NCBI RefSeq assembly: GCF_000023785.1
Contig: NC_012982.1
Coordinates: 124,001 to 188,000 of the forward strand
Reading direction: 5' to 3'
Length of the DNA stretch: 64,000 nucleotides
From: Hirschia baltica ATCC 49814
GTDB taxonomy: Bacteria; Pseudomonadota; Alphaproteobacteria; Caulobacterales; Hyphomonadaceae
The notes below the pieces were generated by a model. The model worked only from the letters and a program-made list of their open reading frames with translations. It was not told where the DNA came from and did not search any database. Position 1 is the first letter of the stretch, and the number at the start of each line of letters is the position of its first letter. Of the stretch, positions 17,948 to 27,327 are shown one piece after another. The position numbers were made by a program, and so were the translations under genes.

Positions 17948-18745
17948 ATGAATAGGGTCCTTGTTTTTGATAGCGGTGTTGGTGGGTTATCCATTGTCAA
18001 TTCCATCAGAGAACAGATCCCAGACACGATTGTTGATTATGCTGCTGACGCCGGTTTTTTTCCTTATGGTCTGAAATCGGATGAAGAGCTGCAAGCTAGA
18101 TTGCCAAAGCTATGCAAAGCACTGATAGAAAAAGCTAAGCCCGATATATTTGTCATGGCGTGCAACACCGCAAGTACTTTATCATTGGCAAGTGTACGCG
18201 AAATTGTCGATATTCCAGTCGTGGGAACGGTTCCGGCTATAAAACCGGCCGCTGAAATCACGCAAACAGGAACGATAGGGGTGTTAGCCACACCGGGAAC
18301 GATACGCAGACAATATCTGGATGACTTGGAGCGCCAATTTGCTGCTCACATCAAGGTTGTGCGCCATGGCACCGCTGGTTTGGTTGAATTGGCCGAAAGA
18401 CATGTACGCGGAGAAATTCTTTCTCAAGATATGTTCGACAATGCAATTTCGCCTTTGTTTTCAGGTGCTGAGGGCCAGAATATTGATGTGGTTGTTTTGG
18501 CTTGTACACATTTTCCTTTAATTCGGGATCAAATACAAAAAGCTTGTCCTGCATATGTTACAAAATTGATAGATTCTGGGGATGCGATAGGGCGTCAGGT
18601 TGGTAGACTCCTAGTAAGGGAAAAGTCATCTAAAAAATCCCCAGATGCATGTGTTTTACTTACTGGTGGTAGAGCAAATAGGGACGCATACTTCCCAGTA
18701 CTTGAAAAATTTGGCTATACCAGAGTTGAAACTGTGGATTTGTAA
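17948..18745 (+). CDS. murI: Glutamate racemase
   Basis: MurI makes D-glutamate for peptidoglycan. The N-terminal FDSGVGGLS motif and the two catalytic cysteines, Cys72 in MACNTAST and Cys186 in LACTHFPLI, are all present, and the 265-residue length is normal. A GTG at 17945 directly follows the aguB stop and is in frame with the ATG used here; either could start translation. Linkage to aguAB suggests cotranscription, although the functions are only loosely related. No terminator is visible in the 202 bp after it. Confidence 0.94.
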   Translation: MNRVLVFDSGVGGLSIVNSIREQIPDTIVDYAADAGFFPYGLKSDEELQARLPKLCKALIEKAKPDIFVMACNTASTLSLASVREIVDIPVVGTVPAIKPAAEITQTGTIGVLATPGTIRRQYLDDLERQFAAHIKVVRHGTAGLVELAERHVRGEILSQDMFDNAISPLFSGAEGQNIDVVVLACTHFPLIRDQIQKACPAYVTKLIDSGDAIGRQVGRLLVREKSSKKSPDACVLLTGGRANRDAYFPVLEKFGYTRVETVDL

Positions 18746-18947
18746 TAAAAGCAGTGATCGCCTTGATTTTATTTTGTTTATGTTTAGTTAATCAATGTTG
18801 TGGGGCTCAATAAGGGGCCGTGATTACTATTTGTGACGTCTTGCTGAATTCTAGTTTTGATATCGGGTTAAGTGACAGAATGTTGCAGTCAAAGTTTGCC
18901 AAGCAGTTGGGGCGTGGCGCTTTATTCAAATAATAAGGACTCTTTTT

Positions 18948-20930
18948 ATGAAACCTCTTTTAAAGATAAACACTCTGAAGTCTGCGTTGTTTGCGTCCGT
19001 TGCCGGATTGGCATTGACGATATCTCCAGCGATGGCGCAAGAAGCTGAAGTAGAAGCTGCTGTTGAAGAACAAAGCGCTGAAATAGCTGTAGACACATTT
19101 ACAATTACACCAAAATTTATTCCAGTTTTCGCTCAACCAGAAATGTCCGTTTCATTTGATGAAATGCTTGGTGTTGGTGCTGAAATTACCGTGTATGAAA
19201 GAAATGATGATTGGGCGCGTATATCCAAGGATGGTGACGCTGCTAAATGGCTGTATCTTCCTTTCGTATCTGCAGAGCCTGTCCTTGTTGGCCCAACATC
19301 TCTTACTGAAGAGGCGTCAGTTGTCGCCGCAGATGCAACGGCAGATATGGAAACAGAAGTTTCTGAGACTGTTGAAGAAGCGACAGAAGAGGTTGCTCCA
19401 GATGTAGAAGCTCAGATTACTGAAGCGGTAGAGGTTGAGTCTGAAGAGACAGAGCTTGTAGAAGCTGCTGATGTTACAGAGACGGTAGACGAAGAGACTG
19501 CGGATTTAGAAGCAGCTGCTGAGGAAGTCGAAGTTGAAGTAGATGGCGTTGAAGTAGATGGCGTTGAAACAGTTGAGACCGAAGTTGCGGACGTAGAAGA
19601 CGAGGCAACTAATGAAGAAGTTTTAGAAGAAGCCGAAGCTGTAAGCGACGAAGTTGTCTCTGAAGTCGTCGATGTGGTGGAAGAAGTTGAAATTGTTGAA
19701 CCAAAAGCAATTACAGCAGAACCAGAAGATGAATTTTACGAAACTGATGACTTGAACGCCAGTATTCTTGAAAAACTTGATGAAGCAGATGCTGCACTTG
19801 CAGAAACAGAAGTTGATGAAGCAACAGCAGATGTTGAGGCCGACGTTTCTGAGGCAGTTGAAGCTGCAACTGAAGAAGCGACAGCCAACGTTGAGGCCGA
19901 CGTTTCTGAAGCTGTAGAAGCCGCAACTGAAGACGCGACAGCTGATGTTGAAGCAGAGGTTTCTGAGGCAGTTGAAGCTGCAACAGAAGACGCGACAGCT
20001 GACGTTGAGGCGGAAGTTTCAGAAGCAGTTGAAGCAGCGACAGAAGACGCAACAGCAGATGTTGAGGCGGAAGTTTCTGAGGCAGTTGAAGCAGCAACAG
20101 AAGAAGCAACAGCAGATGTTGAAGCAGAGGTTTCTGAAGCAGTTGAAGCAGCAACTGAAGAAGCGACAGCTGATGTTGAGGCGGAAGTTACTGAAGCTGT
20201 AGAAGCAGCGACAGAGGAAGCGACAGCTGACGTTGAGGCCGACATTTCTGAAGCAGTTGAAGCAGCAACTGAAGAAGCGACAGCTGATGTTGAGGCGGAA
20301 GTTACTGAAGCAGTCGAAGCAGCGACAGAGGAAGCGACAGCTGATGTAGAAGCCGAGGTTTCTGAAGCAGTCGAAGCAGCGGCAGAAGAAGCAACAGCTG
20401 ATGTAGAAGCCGAGGTTTCTGAAGCAGTTGAAGTAGCGGCAGAAGACGCGACAGCAGATGTAGAAGCAGAGATTTCTGGAGCAGTCGAAGCAGCGACAGA
20501 AGAAGCAACAGCTGATGTTGAGGCCGAGGTTTCTGAGGCAGTTGAAGCTGCAACCGAAGAAGCGACAGCTGATGTAGAAGCCGAGGTTTCTGAGGCAGTT
20601 GAAGCAGCGGCAGAAGAAGCGACAGCAGATGTAGAAGCTGAAGTTTCAGAAGCAGTTGAAGCTGCGACAGAAGAAGCGACAGCTGATGTTGAAGCTGAAG
20701 TTTCTGAGGCAGTCGAAGCTGCGACAGAAGACGCGACAGCTGATGTAGAAGCCGAGGTTTCTGAAGCAGTTGAAGCTGCGACAGAAGAAGCGACAGCAGA
20801 TGTTGAGGCGGAAGTTTCTGAGGCAGTTGAAGACGCTGCAGAAGAAGAGGTAACTGAAGCTGAAGAAGAAAAGACTTCAATTATCCAGAAGATCAAAAAA
20901 GGTGTTACTGGCCTAGTTGATGGAAAATAA
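18948..20930 (+). CDS. Exported SH3-domain protein with eighteen 19-residue Ala/Glu/Val repeats
   Basis: A 660-residue acidic protein of unknown function. A signal peptide (about 1-30, ending AMA) precedes an SH3-like domain (about 47-108, including the VYERNDDWARISKDG segment) and a long acidic Glu/Val/Ala region. Residues 295-632 are eighteen head-to-tail 19-residue units of the type DVEAEVSEAVEAATEEATA. A short basic tail (IIQKIKKGVTGLVDGK) ends the protein. The unit places small hydrophobic residues at 4-4-3-4-4 spacing, compatible with a long helix or a coiled coil of about 3.8 residues per turn. It is preceded by AAGGA 9 bases before the ATG and followed by a strong terminator, so it is a single gene. 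SH3 domains of this type often bind cell wall; a periplasmic spacer or wall-binding role is a guess. Confidence 0.85.
   Translation: MKPLLKINTLKSALFASVAGLALTISPAMAQEAEVEAAVEEQSAEIAVDTFTITPKFIPVFAQPEMSVSFDEMLGVGAEITVYERNDDWARISKDGDAAKWLYLPFVSAEPVLVGPTSLTEEASVVAADATADMETEVSETVEEATEEVAPDVEAQITEAVEVESEETELVEAADVTETVDEETADLEAAAEEVEVEVDGVEVDGVETVETEVADVEDEATNEEVLEEAEAVSDEVVSEVVDVVEEVEIVEPKAITAEPEDEFYETDDLNASILEKLDEADAALAETEVDEATADVEADVSEAVEAATEEATANVEADVSEAVEAATEDATADVEAEVSEAVEAATEDATADVEAEVSEAVEAATEDATADVEAEVSEAVEAATEEATADVEAEVSEAVEAATEEATADVEAEVTEAVEAATEEATADVEADISEAVEAATEEATADVEAEVTEAVEAATEEATADVEAEVSEAVEAAAEEATADVEAEVSEAVEVAAEDATADVEAEISGAVEAATEEATADVEAEVSEAVEAATEEATADVEAEVSEAVEAAAEEATADVEAEVSEAVEAATEEATADVEAEVSEAVEAATEDATADVEAEVSEAVEAATEEATADVEAEVSEAVEDAAEEEVTEAEEEKTSIIQKIKKGVTGLVDGK
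19830..20846 (+). repeat. 57-bp in-frame tandem repeat array, 18 units
   Basis: Units start every 57 bp with no spacers and no frame shift: 19830, 19887, 19944, 20001, 20058, 20115, 20172, 20229, 20286, 20343, 20400, 20457, 20514, 20571, 20628, 20685, 20742 and 20799 (the last incomplete). Units differ mainly at synonymous positions (for example GCA/GCG/GCT, GAA/GAG, GTT/GTA), while the amino acids are almost constant, so protein sequence is under selection or units are exchanged by recombination. Confidence 0.95.
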
Positions 20931-20957
20931 TCCTACAACGTAAATTGTATGCAAAAG

Positions 20958-20992
20958 AAAGCCCGCCTCAATAATATGAGGCGGGCTTTTTT
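20958..20992. terminator. Bidirectional rho-independent terminator between the repeat-protein gene and clpB
   Basis: A perfect 13-bp stem (AAAGCCCGCCTCA / TGAGGCGGGCTTT) with a 6-nt loop is followed by TTTTTT on the plus strand. On the minus strand it ends in TTTC, so it may also serve clpB, whose stop codon is 19 bp away. Confidence 0.92.
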
Positions 20993-21010
20993 GTTATTTG
21001 GTTTTGAAGT

Positions 21011-23632
21011 TTAGTTGAACGCGCCTGTTTTTCCAATCAGATTGGTTGGCACGCCGTTTAAAGTCAGAATATTGTCGTCAACAGAAATGGCGACATTCTC
21101 ACCATCTTTTATCCGACCTTCCAAAATCATACGTGCAAGTGGGTCTTGTACTTCTTTCTGGATCGCGCGTTTTAGAGGACGCGCTCCATATACTGGATCA
21201 TATCCTTTATCTGCGAGCCACTTCATAGCTGCTTGATCTATATCCATGGTGATGCGTCTGTCTTCTAGTAATTTGTCTAGTCGTTTTAATTGAACGCCGA
21301 CAATTCGGTCGATCTCAGCGCGGCCAAGACGTTTGAAGAAGACAACTTCATCAATACGATTGAGGAATTCAGGACGGAAATGTCCCTGAATTGAAGTCAT
21401 GACGCTGTGTCTTGCATCTTCTGATATTTCATCTTCAGAGGCATCAGCAGCCAAAGCTTGAGCGCCGAGGTTTGATGTCATGACAATCAATGTGTTGTTG
21501 AAGTTCACGGTACGACCCTGACCATCTGTTAAGCGGCCATCATCGAGGACTTGCAATAAAGTATTGAACACATCTGGATGTGCTTTCTCGATTTCGTCAA
21601 ACAAGATGACCTGATAAGGGCGACGACGTACAGCTTCGGTTAAGGCACCACCTTCTTCATATCCGACATATCCAGGAGGCGCACCAATCATACGTGAGAC
21701 GGCGTGTTTCTCCATATATTCAGACATATCAAGACGTAAGACTGCGCTTTCATCGTCGAACAAAAATTCGGCGAGTGCTTTTGTTAGCTCAGTTTTCCCT
21801 ACACCTGTGGGGCCAACAAACATGAAGGAACCAATAGGGCGACTAGGGTCTTGTAAGCCAGCTCGGGCGCGTCTGACGGCGTTGGAAACTGCTTCCAGTG
21901 CTTCATCTTGCCCAACAACGCGTTGGGAGAGGTTATCCTCCATTGAGAGGAGTTTCTCGCGTTCGCCTTCCATCATTTTATCCACAGGGATACCGGTCCA
22001 GCGAGAGACAACAGAGGCTATCGCTTCTGCATCCACAACTTCTTTGACGAGGCTGCCAGATGTGTTGTCACCAGCTGTTTCAGCGGCTGAGATTTGTTGT
22101 TCAAGCAAAGGAATGGCAGAGTATTTTAGCTCTCCTGCTTTTTCCCAATCTGAACGTCGCTCTGCATCTGCAAGTTCTGCGCGTGCTTTTTCGAGTTGCT
22201 CTTTTGCTTGCGTTGCACCGCCTAGACGTGACTTTTCAGCCTCCCATGCGGTTGTTATCTCATTTGACTGAGCTTGAAGTGTTTTAATCTCGGCATCAAT
22301 ATTGAGTAATCGATCTTTTGAGCCTTCATCTTTTTCTTTCTTAAGAGCTTCAGCTTCGATTTTTAATTGCATCAATCTGCGGTCGATTTCGTCCAATTCT
22401 TCAGGTTTGGACTCAACAGCCATACGTAAACGAGATGCGGCCTCATCCATAAGGTCTATGGCTTTATCAGGCATGAAACGGTCTGCAATATAGCGATTGG
22501 ACAAGGTGGCTGCGGCGACAATCGCCGCATCAGATATACGAATTCCATGGTGGACTTCATATTTTTCTTTTAATCCACGTAGGATAGAGATTGTGTCTTC
22601 TAAAGAAGGCTCTTCAACAAAAACAGGTTGGAAGCGCCGCGCTAAAGCTGCGTCTTTTTCAACGTGTTTTTTGTATTCTTCTAGAGTTGTTGCACCAATA
22701 CAGTGCAGCTCGCCACGGGCGAGGGCGGGTTTTAGCAGGTTGGATGCATCCATTGCTCCATCAGATTTACCTGCACCTACCAGTGTGTGCATCTCATCAA
22801 TAAACAGGATGATCTGGCCATGAGCAGATGTCACTTCTGTGAGAACAGCTTTCAGGCGTTCTTCAAACTCACCGCGATATTTCGCGCCTGCGATTAAGGC
22901 TCCCATATCTAGAGACAGGAGGCGTTTGTCACGCAAACTGTCAGGCACATCGCCATCAACAATCCTGTTTGCAAGTCCTTCGGCGATGGCTGTTTTACCA
23001 ACGCCTGGCTCACCAATAAGGACAGGATTGTTCTTAGTGCGGCGAGACAAAACTTGAATTGCGCGGCGAATTTCTTCGTCGCGGCCAATAACAGGGTCAA
23101 GTTTTCCTGCGCGCGCAGCGTCTGTTAGATCGGTAGCGTATTTGGATAATGCTTCATAGCTTTCTTCAGCATTTGCACTATCTGCTTTGCGGCCCTGACG
23201 TAGATTTTCAACAGCTGTTTCAAGTGCCTTTGCTGTTACGCCAGCCGTTTTTAAAGCTGATGCAGCTTTGTCATTTCCCTTGGCGATTGCGACAAGTAGA
23301 CGTTCGACGGTTACAAATGAATCACCCGCTTTTTGAGCATCAGTTTGGGATGTTGTCAGAACAGCAGCAGCGCCCTGATTTATTGATAATTGCCCTACGC
23401 CTGAGCCAGTGACTTTAGGTATCGTATTTAAGGCTTGTTCGTTTAATTGCTGGGCTTGCTCAGGGTGCCCACCAGCCGCTCGCATTAAGTTTGCGCTAAG
23501 TTGATCGCTTTCCTCAAACAGTGCTTTGAGAATGTGTTCAGATGATAATTGCTGATGACCTGCAGCGACGGCAGATGTTTGCGCTGTGCCCAATAAAGTG
23601 CGTGCGCGATCTGTAAATTTGTCCATATCCAT
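21011..23632 (-). CDS. clpB: ATP-dependent disaggregase ClpB
   Basis: ClpB is a hexameric Hsp100 that pulls proteins out of aggregates together with DnaK. The sequence has the N-terminal repeat domain ([26 protein letters not shown]), first AAA+ module with GEPGVGKTA, the coiled-coil middle domain (about 400-530), and the second AAA+ module with [10 protein letters not shown] and the family C-terminus. The open frame extends 39 codons further upstream, but the ATG at 23632 starts the conserved sequence and has AAAGGGG 6 bases before it, so I start there (873 residues; E. coli ClpB has 857). A sigma-32-like promoter lies about 105 bp upstream. It is a single gene. Confidence 0.96.
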   Translation of the reverse strand: MDMDKFTDRARTLLGTAQTSAVAAGHQQLSSEHILKALFEESDQLSANLMRAAGGHPEQAQQLNEQALNTIPKVTGSGVGQLSINQGAAAVLTTSQTDAQKAGDSFVTVERLLVAIAKGNDKAASALKTAGVTAKALETAVENLRQGRKADSANAEESYEALSKYATDLTDAARAGKLDPVIGRDEEIRRAIQVLSRRTKNNPVLIGEPGVGKTAIAEGLANRIVDGDVPDSLRDKRLLSLDMGALIAGAKYRGEFEERLKAVLTEVTSAHGQIILFIDEMHTLVGAGKSDGAMDASNLLKPALARGELHCIGATTLEEYKKHVEKDAALARRFQPVFVEEPSLEDTISILRGLKEKYEVHHGIRISDAAIVAAATLSNRYIADRFMPDKAIDLMDEAASRLRMAVESKPEELDEIDRRLMQLKIEAEALKKEKDEGSKDRLLNIDAEIKTLQAQSNEITTAWEAEKSRLGGATQAKEQLEKARAELADAERRSDWEKAGELKYSAIPLLEQQISAAETAGDNTSGSLVKEVVDAEAIASVVSRWTGIPVDKMMEGEREKLLSMEDNLSQRVVGQDEALEAVSNAVRRARAGLQDPSRPIGSFMFVGPTGVGKTELTKALAEFLFDDESAVLRLDMSEYMEKHAVSRMIGAPPGYVGYEEGGALTEAVRRRPYQVILFDEIEKAHPDVFNTLLQVLDDGRLTDGQGRTVNFNNTLIVMTSNLGAQALAADASEDEISEDARHSVMTSIQGHFRPEFLNRIDEVVFFKRLGRAEIDRIVGVQLKRLDKLLEDRRITMDIDQAAMKWLADKGYDPVYGARPLKRAIQKEVQDPLARMILEGRIKDGENVAISVDDNILTLNGVPTNLIGKTGAFN

Positions 23633-23735
23633 ATTAATCCCCTTTCTAGGCGGATAAAGCGCACACGCATCAGCATTTACGCGTGATCGTGTACGAAAGT
23701 TGGGGAGCCCCGTTATCGGCGACTCCACAAATTTG

Positions 23736-23763
23736 ATATGGGTAATCAAAAAAAATGCTCAAG
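23736..23763 (-). promoter_or_regulatory. Sigma-32-like heat-shock promoter of clpB
   Basis: On the minus strand CTTGAG (23758-23763) is separated by 15 bp from CCCATAT (23736-23742). The known heat-shock consensus is CTTGAAA with 11-15 bp to CCCCATnT, and clpB is a standard member of that regulon. Transcription would start near 23728, leaving about a 95-nt leader. The -35 hexamer lies in the distal arm of the terminator of the upstream chemoreceptor gene. Confidence 0.7.
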
Positions 23764-23801
23764 AGATGCAAGAATAATTCTTGTACATTTCTTGAGCATT
23801 T
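23753..23801 (-). terminator. Rho-independent terminator of the chemoreceptor gene
   Basis: A perfect 12-bp stem (AAATGCTCAAGA at 23753-23764 and its complement at 23790-23801) encloses a second small stem (CAAGAA / TTCTTG). Read on the minus strand it ends in a run of eight T. It lies 29 bp after the chemoreceptor stop codon. Confidence 0.9.
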
Positions 23802-23829
23802 ATCTCTAGATTGTGAAAGCAGCAGGGGA

Positions 23830-25323
23830 TTAGACAACCTTTTTAAGGAAGTCATCGACGCTATTGCGTAACCGGTCACTGGCGATAGCCACATTGCCTG
23901 ATGCAGACACGATTTTAGCAGCGATTTGGGATGTCTTCTCAGCCGATTCAATGGCTATTTTAACTTCTTTGCCGACAGTATTCGTGCCTTCAGAGGCGGT
24001 ACGTGTGCTGTGTGCGATTTCATTTGTAGCGCTGTTTTGTTCGTCGACATCCTGTGCCACAGATGTTGTCTGATTTGTGACTTCCGAAATGACATTAGAA
24101 ATAGTTTCGATGATTTTTGATGTGTCTTCGGATGCTAATTGAATTGATTGCACTTGTTCAGCAATTTCAACAGTGGCTTTAGCTGTTTGATCTGCAAGTT
24201 GTTTCACTTCCGTGGCAACGACAGCAAATCCGCGTCCGGCTTCTCCTGCTCGGGCGGCTTCAATTGTCGCATTCAGCGCAAGCAGGTTGGTTTGCTCGGC
24301 TATATCACTAATAATGCTGATGACATCGCCAATCTTACGAGCATTATCCGACAATGTCGCGACCGTTTCAGATGATGAGCGTACGGATTTATCCGCATCT
24401 GATACCACGGCATTCGTTGCAGCAATCTTTTGAGCTATTGTTGAGATAGATGAGGCTAATTGTTCCGTTGCTGCTGCTGCACTATCGACATTATGTGCTG
24501 CTAGTTGCGAAGCATCGCTGAGATTTGTTGATGTTCCAATTGAGGCTTGTGCAGATGCTTCTAATTCGTTGGCGACCTGATCTAACTCCTGTGCACGAGA
24601 GGTGAGGCCCGTCATCAGGTCACTTACATCGCTTCTAAATTCTGTTGCGAAAGCTTGAAGTTGAGAATAGCGGCGTTCGTTTTCCTTGGCACCTTCTTCA
24701 ACGGTTTTTTGCAATTCGATAGCTTGCTGCGCCGATGCTTCTGAATTGGCCATTGAGGCGGCATTTGCTGCAAAAAGTTTGTGAACTTGTTGAGTCAACC
24801 AGATAAGGACTGCACACTGAGAAACCAGAATTACAGCGTGCAATGCAATACGGGCGATTGGAGCACCATCTGGGAATACCGCCGATGGGAAAATGAAGGA
24901 TAATGTTAGGTGATGGAAAGCGACAACACCTGAAAAAGCCACCAATGCGCGCCAATTTAAAAAACCGACAACAACTGCGAGGCCTGCAAAGAAAGCCATG
25001 TGCATATCTATTTGAAATGCAACTCCCTCACCATTCCAGCTAAAATTATAGACAAGGACCGCAATTAATCCGGCAAGCGCTATTGAGATTGTGGTTGAAG
25101 CACTTGATCCACCAGGTTGTTTTATGTTGGAGGCGGTGCCTGTACCAGCAAGCAAAATTGCGAGACCTAAAGCAGGTAAACTTGCAGCTCCCTGCTGCGT
25201 AAAACCTGAGATCGCGACCAGCGCGACAAGGATCCAAAGCAACGCAACGGCAAATTTGGAAAAATGCGCTCGCAAATCGTTGATGTTGAATGCAGCAATA
25301 TCTAAATTGTTTTGGCTTTTCAT
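23830..25323 (-). CDS. Methyl-accepting chemotaxis protein with multi-pass membrane sensor domain
   Basis: The 497-residue receptor has about six hydrophobic segments in residues 23-180, no large periplasmic domain and no recognisable HAMP domain, then a cytoplasmic signalling coiled coil whose hairpin tip reads [20 protein letters not shown], the site that binds CheA and CheW. Within the membrane part, His108 (DMHMAFF), His137-His138 (VAFHHLT) and His162 (IALHAV) stand at or inside helices, which might hold heme or metal or sense the membrane state; that is inference. It overlaps the upstream small gene by four bases (ATGA), so the two are translationally coupled, and it has its own terminator. 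It could feed the CheA cluster at 33-39 kb. Confidence 0.93.
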   Translation of the reverse strand: MKSQNNLDIAAFNINDLRAHFSKFAVALLWILVALVAISGFTQQGAASLPALGLAILLAGTGTASNIKQPGGSSASTTISIALAGLIAVLVYNFSWNGEGVAFQIDMHMAFFAGLAVVVGFLNWRALVAFSGVVAFHHLTLSFIFPSAVFPDGAPIARIALHAVILVSQCAVLIWLTQQVHKLFAANAASMANSEASAQQAIELQKTVEEGAKENERRYSQLQAFATEFRSDVSDLMTGLTSRAQELDQVANELEASAQASIGTSTNLSDASQLAAHNVDSAAAATEQLASSISTIAQKIAATNAVVSDADKSVRSSSETVATLSDNARKIGDVISIISDIAEQTNLLALNATIEAARAGEAGRGFAVVATEVKQLADQTAKATVEIAEQVQSIQLASEDTSKIIETISNVISEVTNQTTSVAQDVDEQNSATNEIAHSTRTASEGTNTVGKEVKIAIESAEKTSQIAAKIVSASGNVAIASDRLRNSVDDFLKKVV

Positions 25324-25640
25324 AATTGGCTCTTTAATTCAGAAGTTTTGGGTGTACTGGAACAAAACTGGGCAAACTTGGCTTTGATAACAAATTGAGC
25401 TCCAGCTTTTTTTAAGCGATTTGAGGCGTCTCCTTTACGATTTGAAACAATGACGTGCTTCAAATCTTCATCGAAGGATATGACATCTATATCTAGAGCT
25501 TTTAAATTGTTCTCGATTTCATAGATCGAGTATTGGGTGTTGAAAGACGCAAATATTTGATCATTGGGTTGTGGACTTAAGCATAGAAAAGTCACGCCGA
25601 AAGTCGAAAAAGCTGAGATGGTTATTGTAAGGATATGCAA
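25320..25640 (-). CDS. Small exported or membrane protein coupled to the chemoreceptor
   Basis: I do not recognise a named family. The 106 residues begin with a hydrophobic segment (about 1-22) that could be a signal peptide or anchor, followed by a compact alternating hydrophobic/charged region (about 35-90) with the phrase [18 protein letters not shown], and a polar tail. The start codon is TTG at 25640, chosen because AGGGAAG lies 9 bases upstream and no ATG is available. Its stop overlaps the chemoreceptor ATG (ATGA), so it is very probably a real first gene of that operon. A role as ligand-binding or accessory subunit of the receptor is possible but unproven. Confidence 0.7.
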   Translation of the reverse strand: MHILTITISAFSTFGVTFLCLSPQPNDQIFASFNTQYSIYEIENNLKALDIDVISFDEDLKHVIVSNRKGDASNRLKKAGAQFVIKAKFAQFCSSTPKTSELKSQL

Positions 25641-25973
25641 TTTCGTTTTCTTCCCTGTCTAAATACTTACTCCTATCTTTTTGAGTACTCTAAATACAGA
25701 ATTTGAAGGATGTTGAACTGTATTTCAAACTTCGTATCTATTTTTGATTTATTGCATGTGTAGGTAAAGTAGAACTTAACAAGCTAAAGAGAATAGATAA
25801 TTTTCAAAGAGTTCATCACAAACAAGTTTAGAAATTGGAATGTATTAATTAGAACAATTCTAAAGACTAACCAATTTAACTTTGTTGTTAATATTTTGGA
25901 CTTCGCTTTATTTGGTCTTGGTCTTGTTTTTTTGTGTAAAAAATCAATGACATAACCCTAAACTAATCAGGGT
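25641..25973. other. 333-bp AT-rich intergenic region
   Basis: It separates the acyltransferase end from the small chemoreceptor-linked gene, both on the minus strand. It should hold the promoter of the small gene/chemoreceptor operon. The only structures I see are the dyad at 25692-25725 and the hairpin at 25954-25974. No reading frame or RNA gene is convincing. Confidence 0.5.
25692..25725. promoter_or_regulatory. Inverted repeat upstream of the small protein/chemoreceptor operon
   Basis: AAATACAG (25692-25699) and its exact complement CTGTATTT (25718-25725) are separated by 18 bp, 52 bp upstream of the TTG start. This could be an operator for a dimeric regulator or a 5'-UTR stem; nothing in the window names the regulator. 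Confidence 0.35.
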
Positions 25974-25974
25974 T
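25954..25974 (-). terminator. Weak terminator candidate after the acyltransferase
   Basis: AACCCT / AGGGTT forms a 6-bp stem that touches the acyltransferase stop codon. On the minus strand a T-rich stretch (GATTTTTTAC) comes only about 9 bases after the stem, so termination here is uncertain. Confidence 0.35.
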
Positions 25975-27152
25975 TATAAGCCGGCTTTAGAGATTTTGTG
26001 ACCGCGTCTATTTTGCCACCAATTTCTGATGAGCACACGTGCTGGTTTCTCTACATAGTGGTAGACAGGGCCAGCTATTGCCACCGCAACCAGCATAAAG
26101 CCTAAAGAAGTGAGGGGTGTAGCTTCAAATTCATAGCCTACAATTCCCAGACCTTGCGATAGGATTGTGTAAACCGGTGCATGCAAGATAAAAATTACAT
26201 AGGACCAATTGCCAAGCTCTTGCATACGCGGACCGGAAAGCCATGTCTTGATTTTCAGTTCATCAAGTCTAGCTAAACCAATCATCAGGAATGCAGCACC
26301 CAGCCCAACAAAAGGAACGCTGGCGACATCTAGAACATTTGTAAAAGCGGATGTGACAGCCATTGGCAGGTGTGTGTTTACATAGACTCCCGATTGGTAG
26401 AAGGCTGCTGTCACGACTATGCTGATACTGGCAAGGATTGTGACCAAAGACATGATTTGACCGGGCTTGAAAACATTGAACACTGACCGTGCCGCGACAC
26501 CGCAAAACATAACTGATGCGCCGCGAAGCACAGCCCAGTCATTTGTCACGCGGTAAAGATCCAGATGCGCATAATTGCGTAGGAATAATTCAACGCACAA
26601 AACGCTGGCTAGTGCGATGGCCAACAAGACATATGGACAGTTGCGTGTCAGTTTCGCGGCCAAAATGAAAAGTGGGAATGCAATATATCCGCCCATTTCT
26701 GCTGCTACTGCCCAAGCTGGAAAATTCCAAGAATTGGTTTCGGTTAAGCCGATGGCTTGAAGGAAGAATAGGCATTTGAAGAGGTCACTGATTGGATAAT
26801 TTGTGTCACTTTGTTTTCCCAGCACAAATCCTGCGACCAGATATAAAAGTATCAGCCCCATAGCGATAAGATACATTGGATAGATGCGCGCAAAACGTGC
26901 GACCATGAAATCTAGGAAATTAAAAGGTTTGGTGCGCTGCGCCCAATAGACATGGCTAAGAACAAAGCCCGATAGAACAAAAAATACATCGACGCGGGAT
27001 ATGCCAAGACGCAATATTGGGAGCATCCCAAAACCATCTTCGTCGAACATGTGACCGACATGGAAATAGGCGATCCATATAGCAAGTACAAATCGTAGTC
27101 CATTTAAGGACAGGAATACCTGTTTAGGTTTATTTGCGGTGATATCTTGCAT
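25974..27152 (-). CDS. Acyltransferase family 3 (OafA-like) membrane protein
   Basis: A 392-residue protein with about ten hydrophobic segments. The start is typical for the family: LNGLRFVLAIWIAYFHVGH (about 15-33), with the catalytic-type His in the first helix, followed by RVDVFFVLSGFVLSH (about 54-68) and a MVARFARIYPMYL segment (about 83-95). These enzymes O-acylate sugars of lipopolysaccharide, exopolysaccharide, peptidoglycan or antibiotics from the inner membrane. No soluble C-terminal SGNH domain is fused. It lies between two unrelated minus-strand genes with sizeable gaps, so it is probably a single gene. The acceptor is unknown. Confidence 0.9.
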   Translation of the reverse strand: MQDITANKPKQVFLSLNGLRFVLAIWIAYFHVGHMFDEDGFGMLPILRLGISRVDVFFVLSGFVLSHVYWAQRTKPFNFLDFMVARFARIYPMYLIAMGLILLYLVAGFVLGKQSDTNYPISDLFKCLFFLQAIGLTETNSWNFPAWAVAAEMGGYIAFPLFILAAKLTRNCPYVLLAIALASVLCVELFLRNYAHLDLYRVTNDWAVLRGASVMFCGVAARSVFNVFKPGQIMSLVTILASISIVVTAAFYQSGVYVNTHLPMAVTSAFTNVLDVASVPFVGLGAAFLMIGLARLDELKIKTWLSGPRMQELGNWSYVIFILHAPVYTILSQGLGIVGYEFEATPLTSLGFMLVAVAIAGPVYHYVEKPARVLIRNWWQNRRGHKISKAGL

Positions 27153-27327
27153 GAAACTGTCCCATAAACCGTCGCCAGTTCTTTGAAACTTAACTTACGC
27201 AAAATTCAAGCCATATTTACAATCTACCCGCAGGCATCAATATCACAAAACAGTGATGACTGGCGGGAAGAATTCTGAACTTTCAGAGCGTTTCGAACAG
27301 AAGGTCAGGGTAGCGTTTTATGTTGCC

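Noticed and set aside
19830-20846. Regular repeats that might be a CRISPR array
   Set aside because: Units are directly adjacent, 57 bp, in frame and coding, with no unique spacers and no cas genes nearby.
19736-20896. A 386-codon open frame on the minus strand, rich in Ser/Ala/Thr, opposite the repeat protein
   Set aside because: It is the reverse complement of the 57-bp repeat array, which has no stop codons in that frame. The plus-strand frame has a signal peptide, a ribosome binding site and an SH3 domain; the minus frame has none.
23633-23749. Upstream extension of clpB by 39 codons
   Set aside because: The extra residues match nothing in ClpB, would span the likely sigma-32 promoter start region, and the ATG at 23632 has a strong ribosome binding site.
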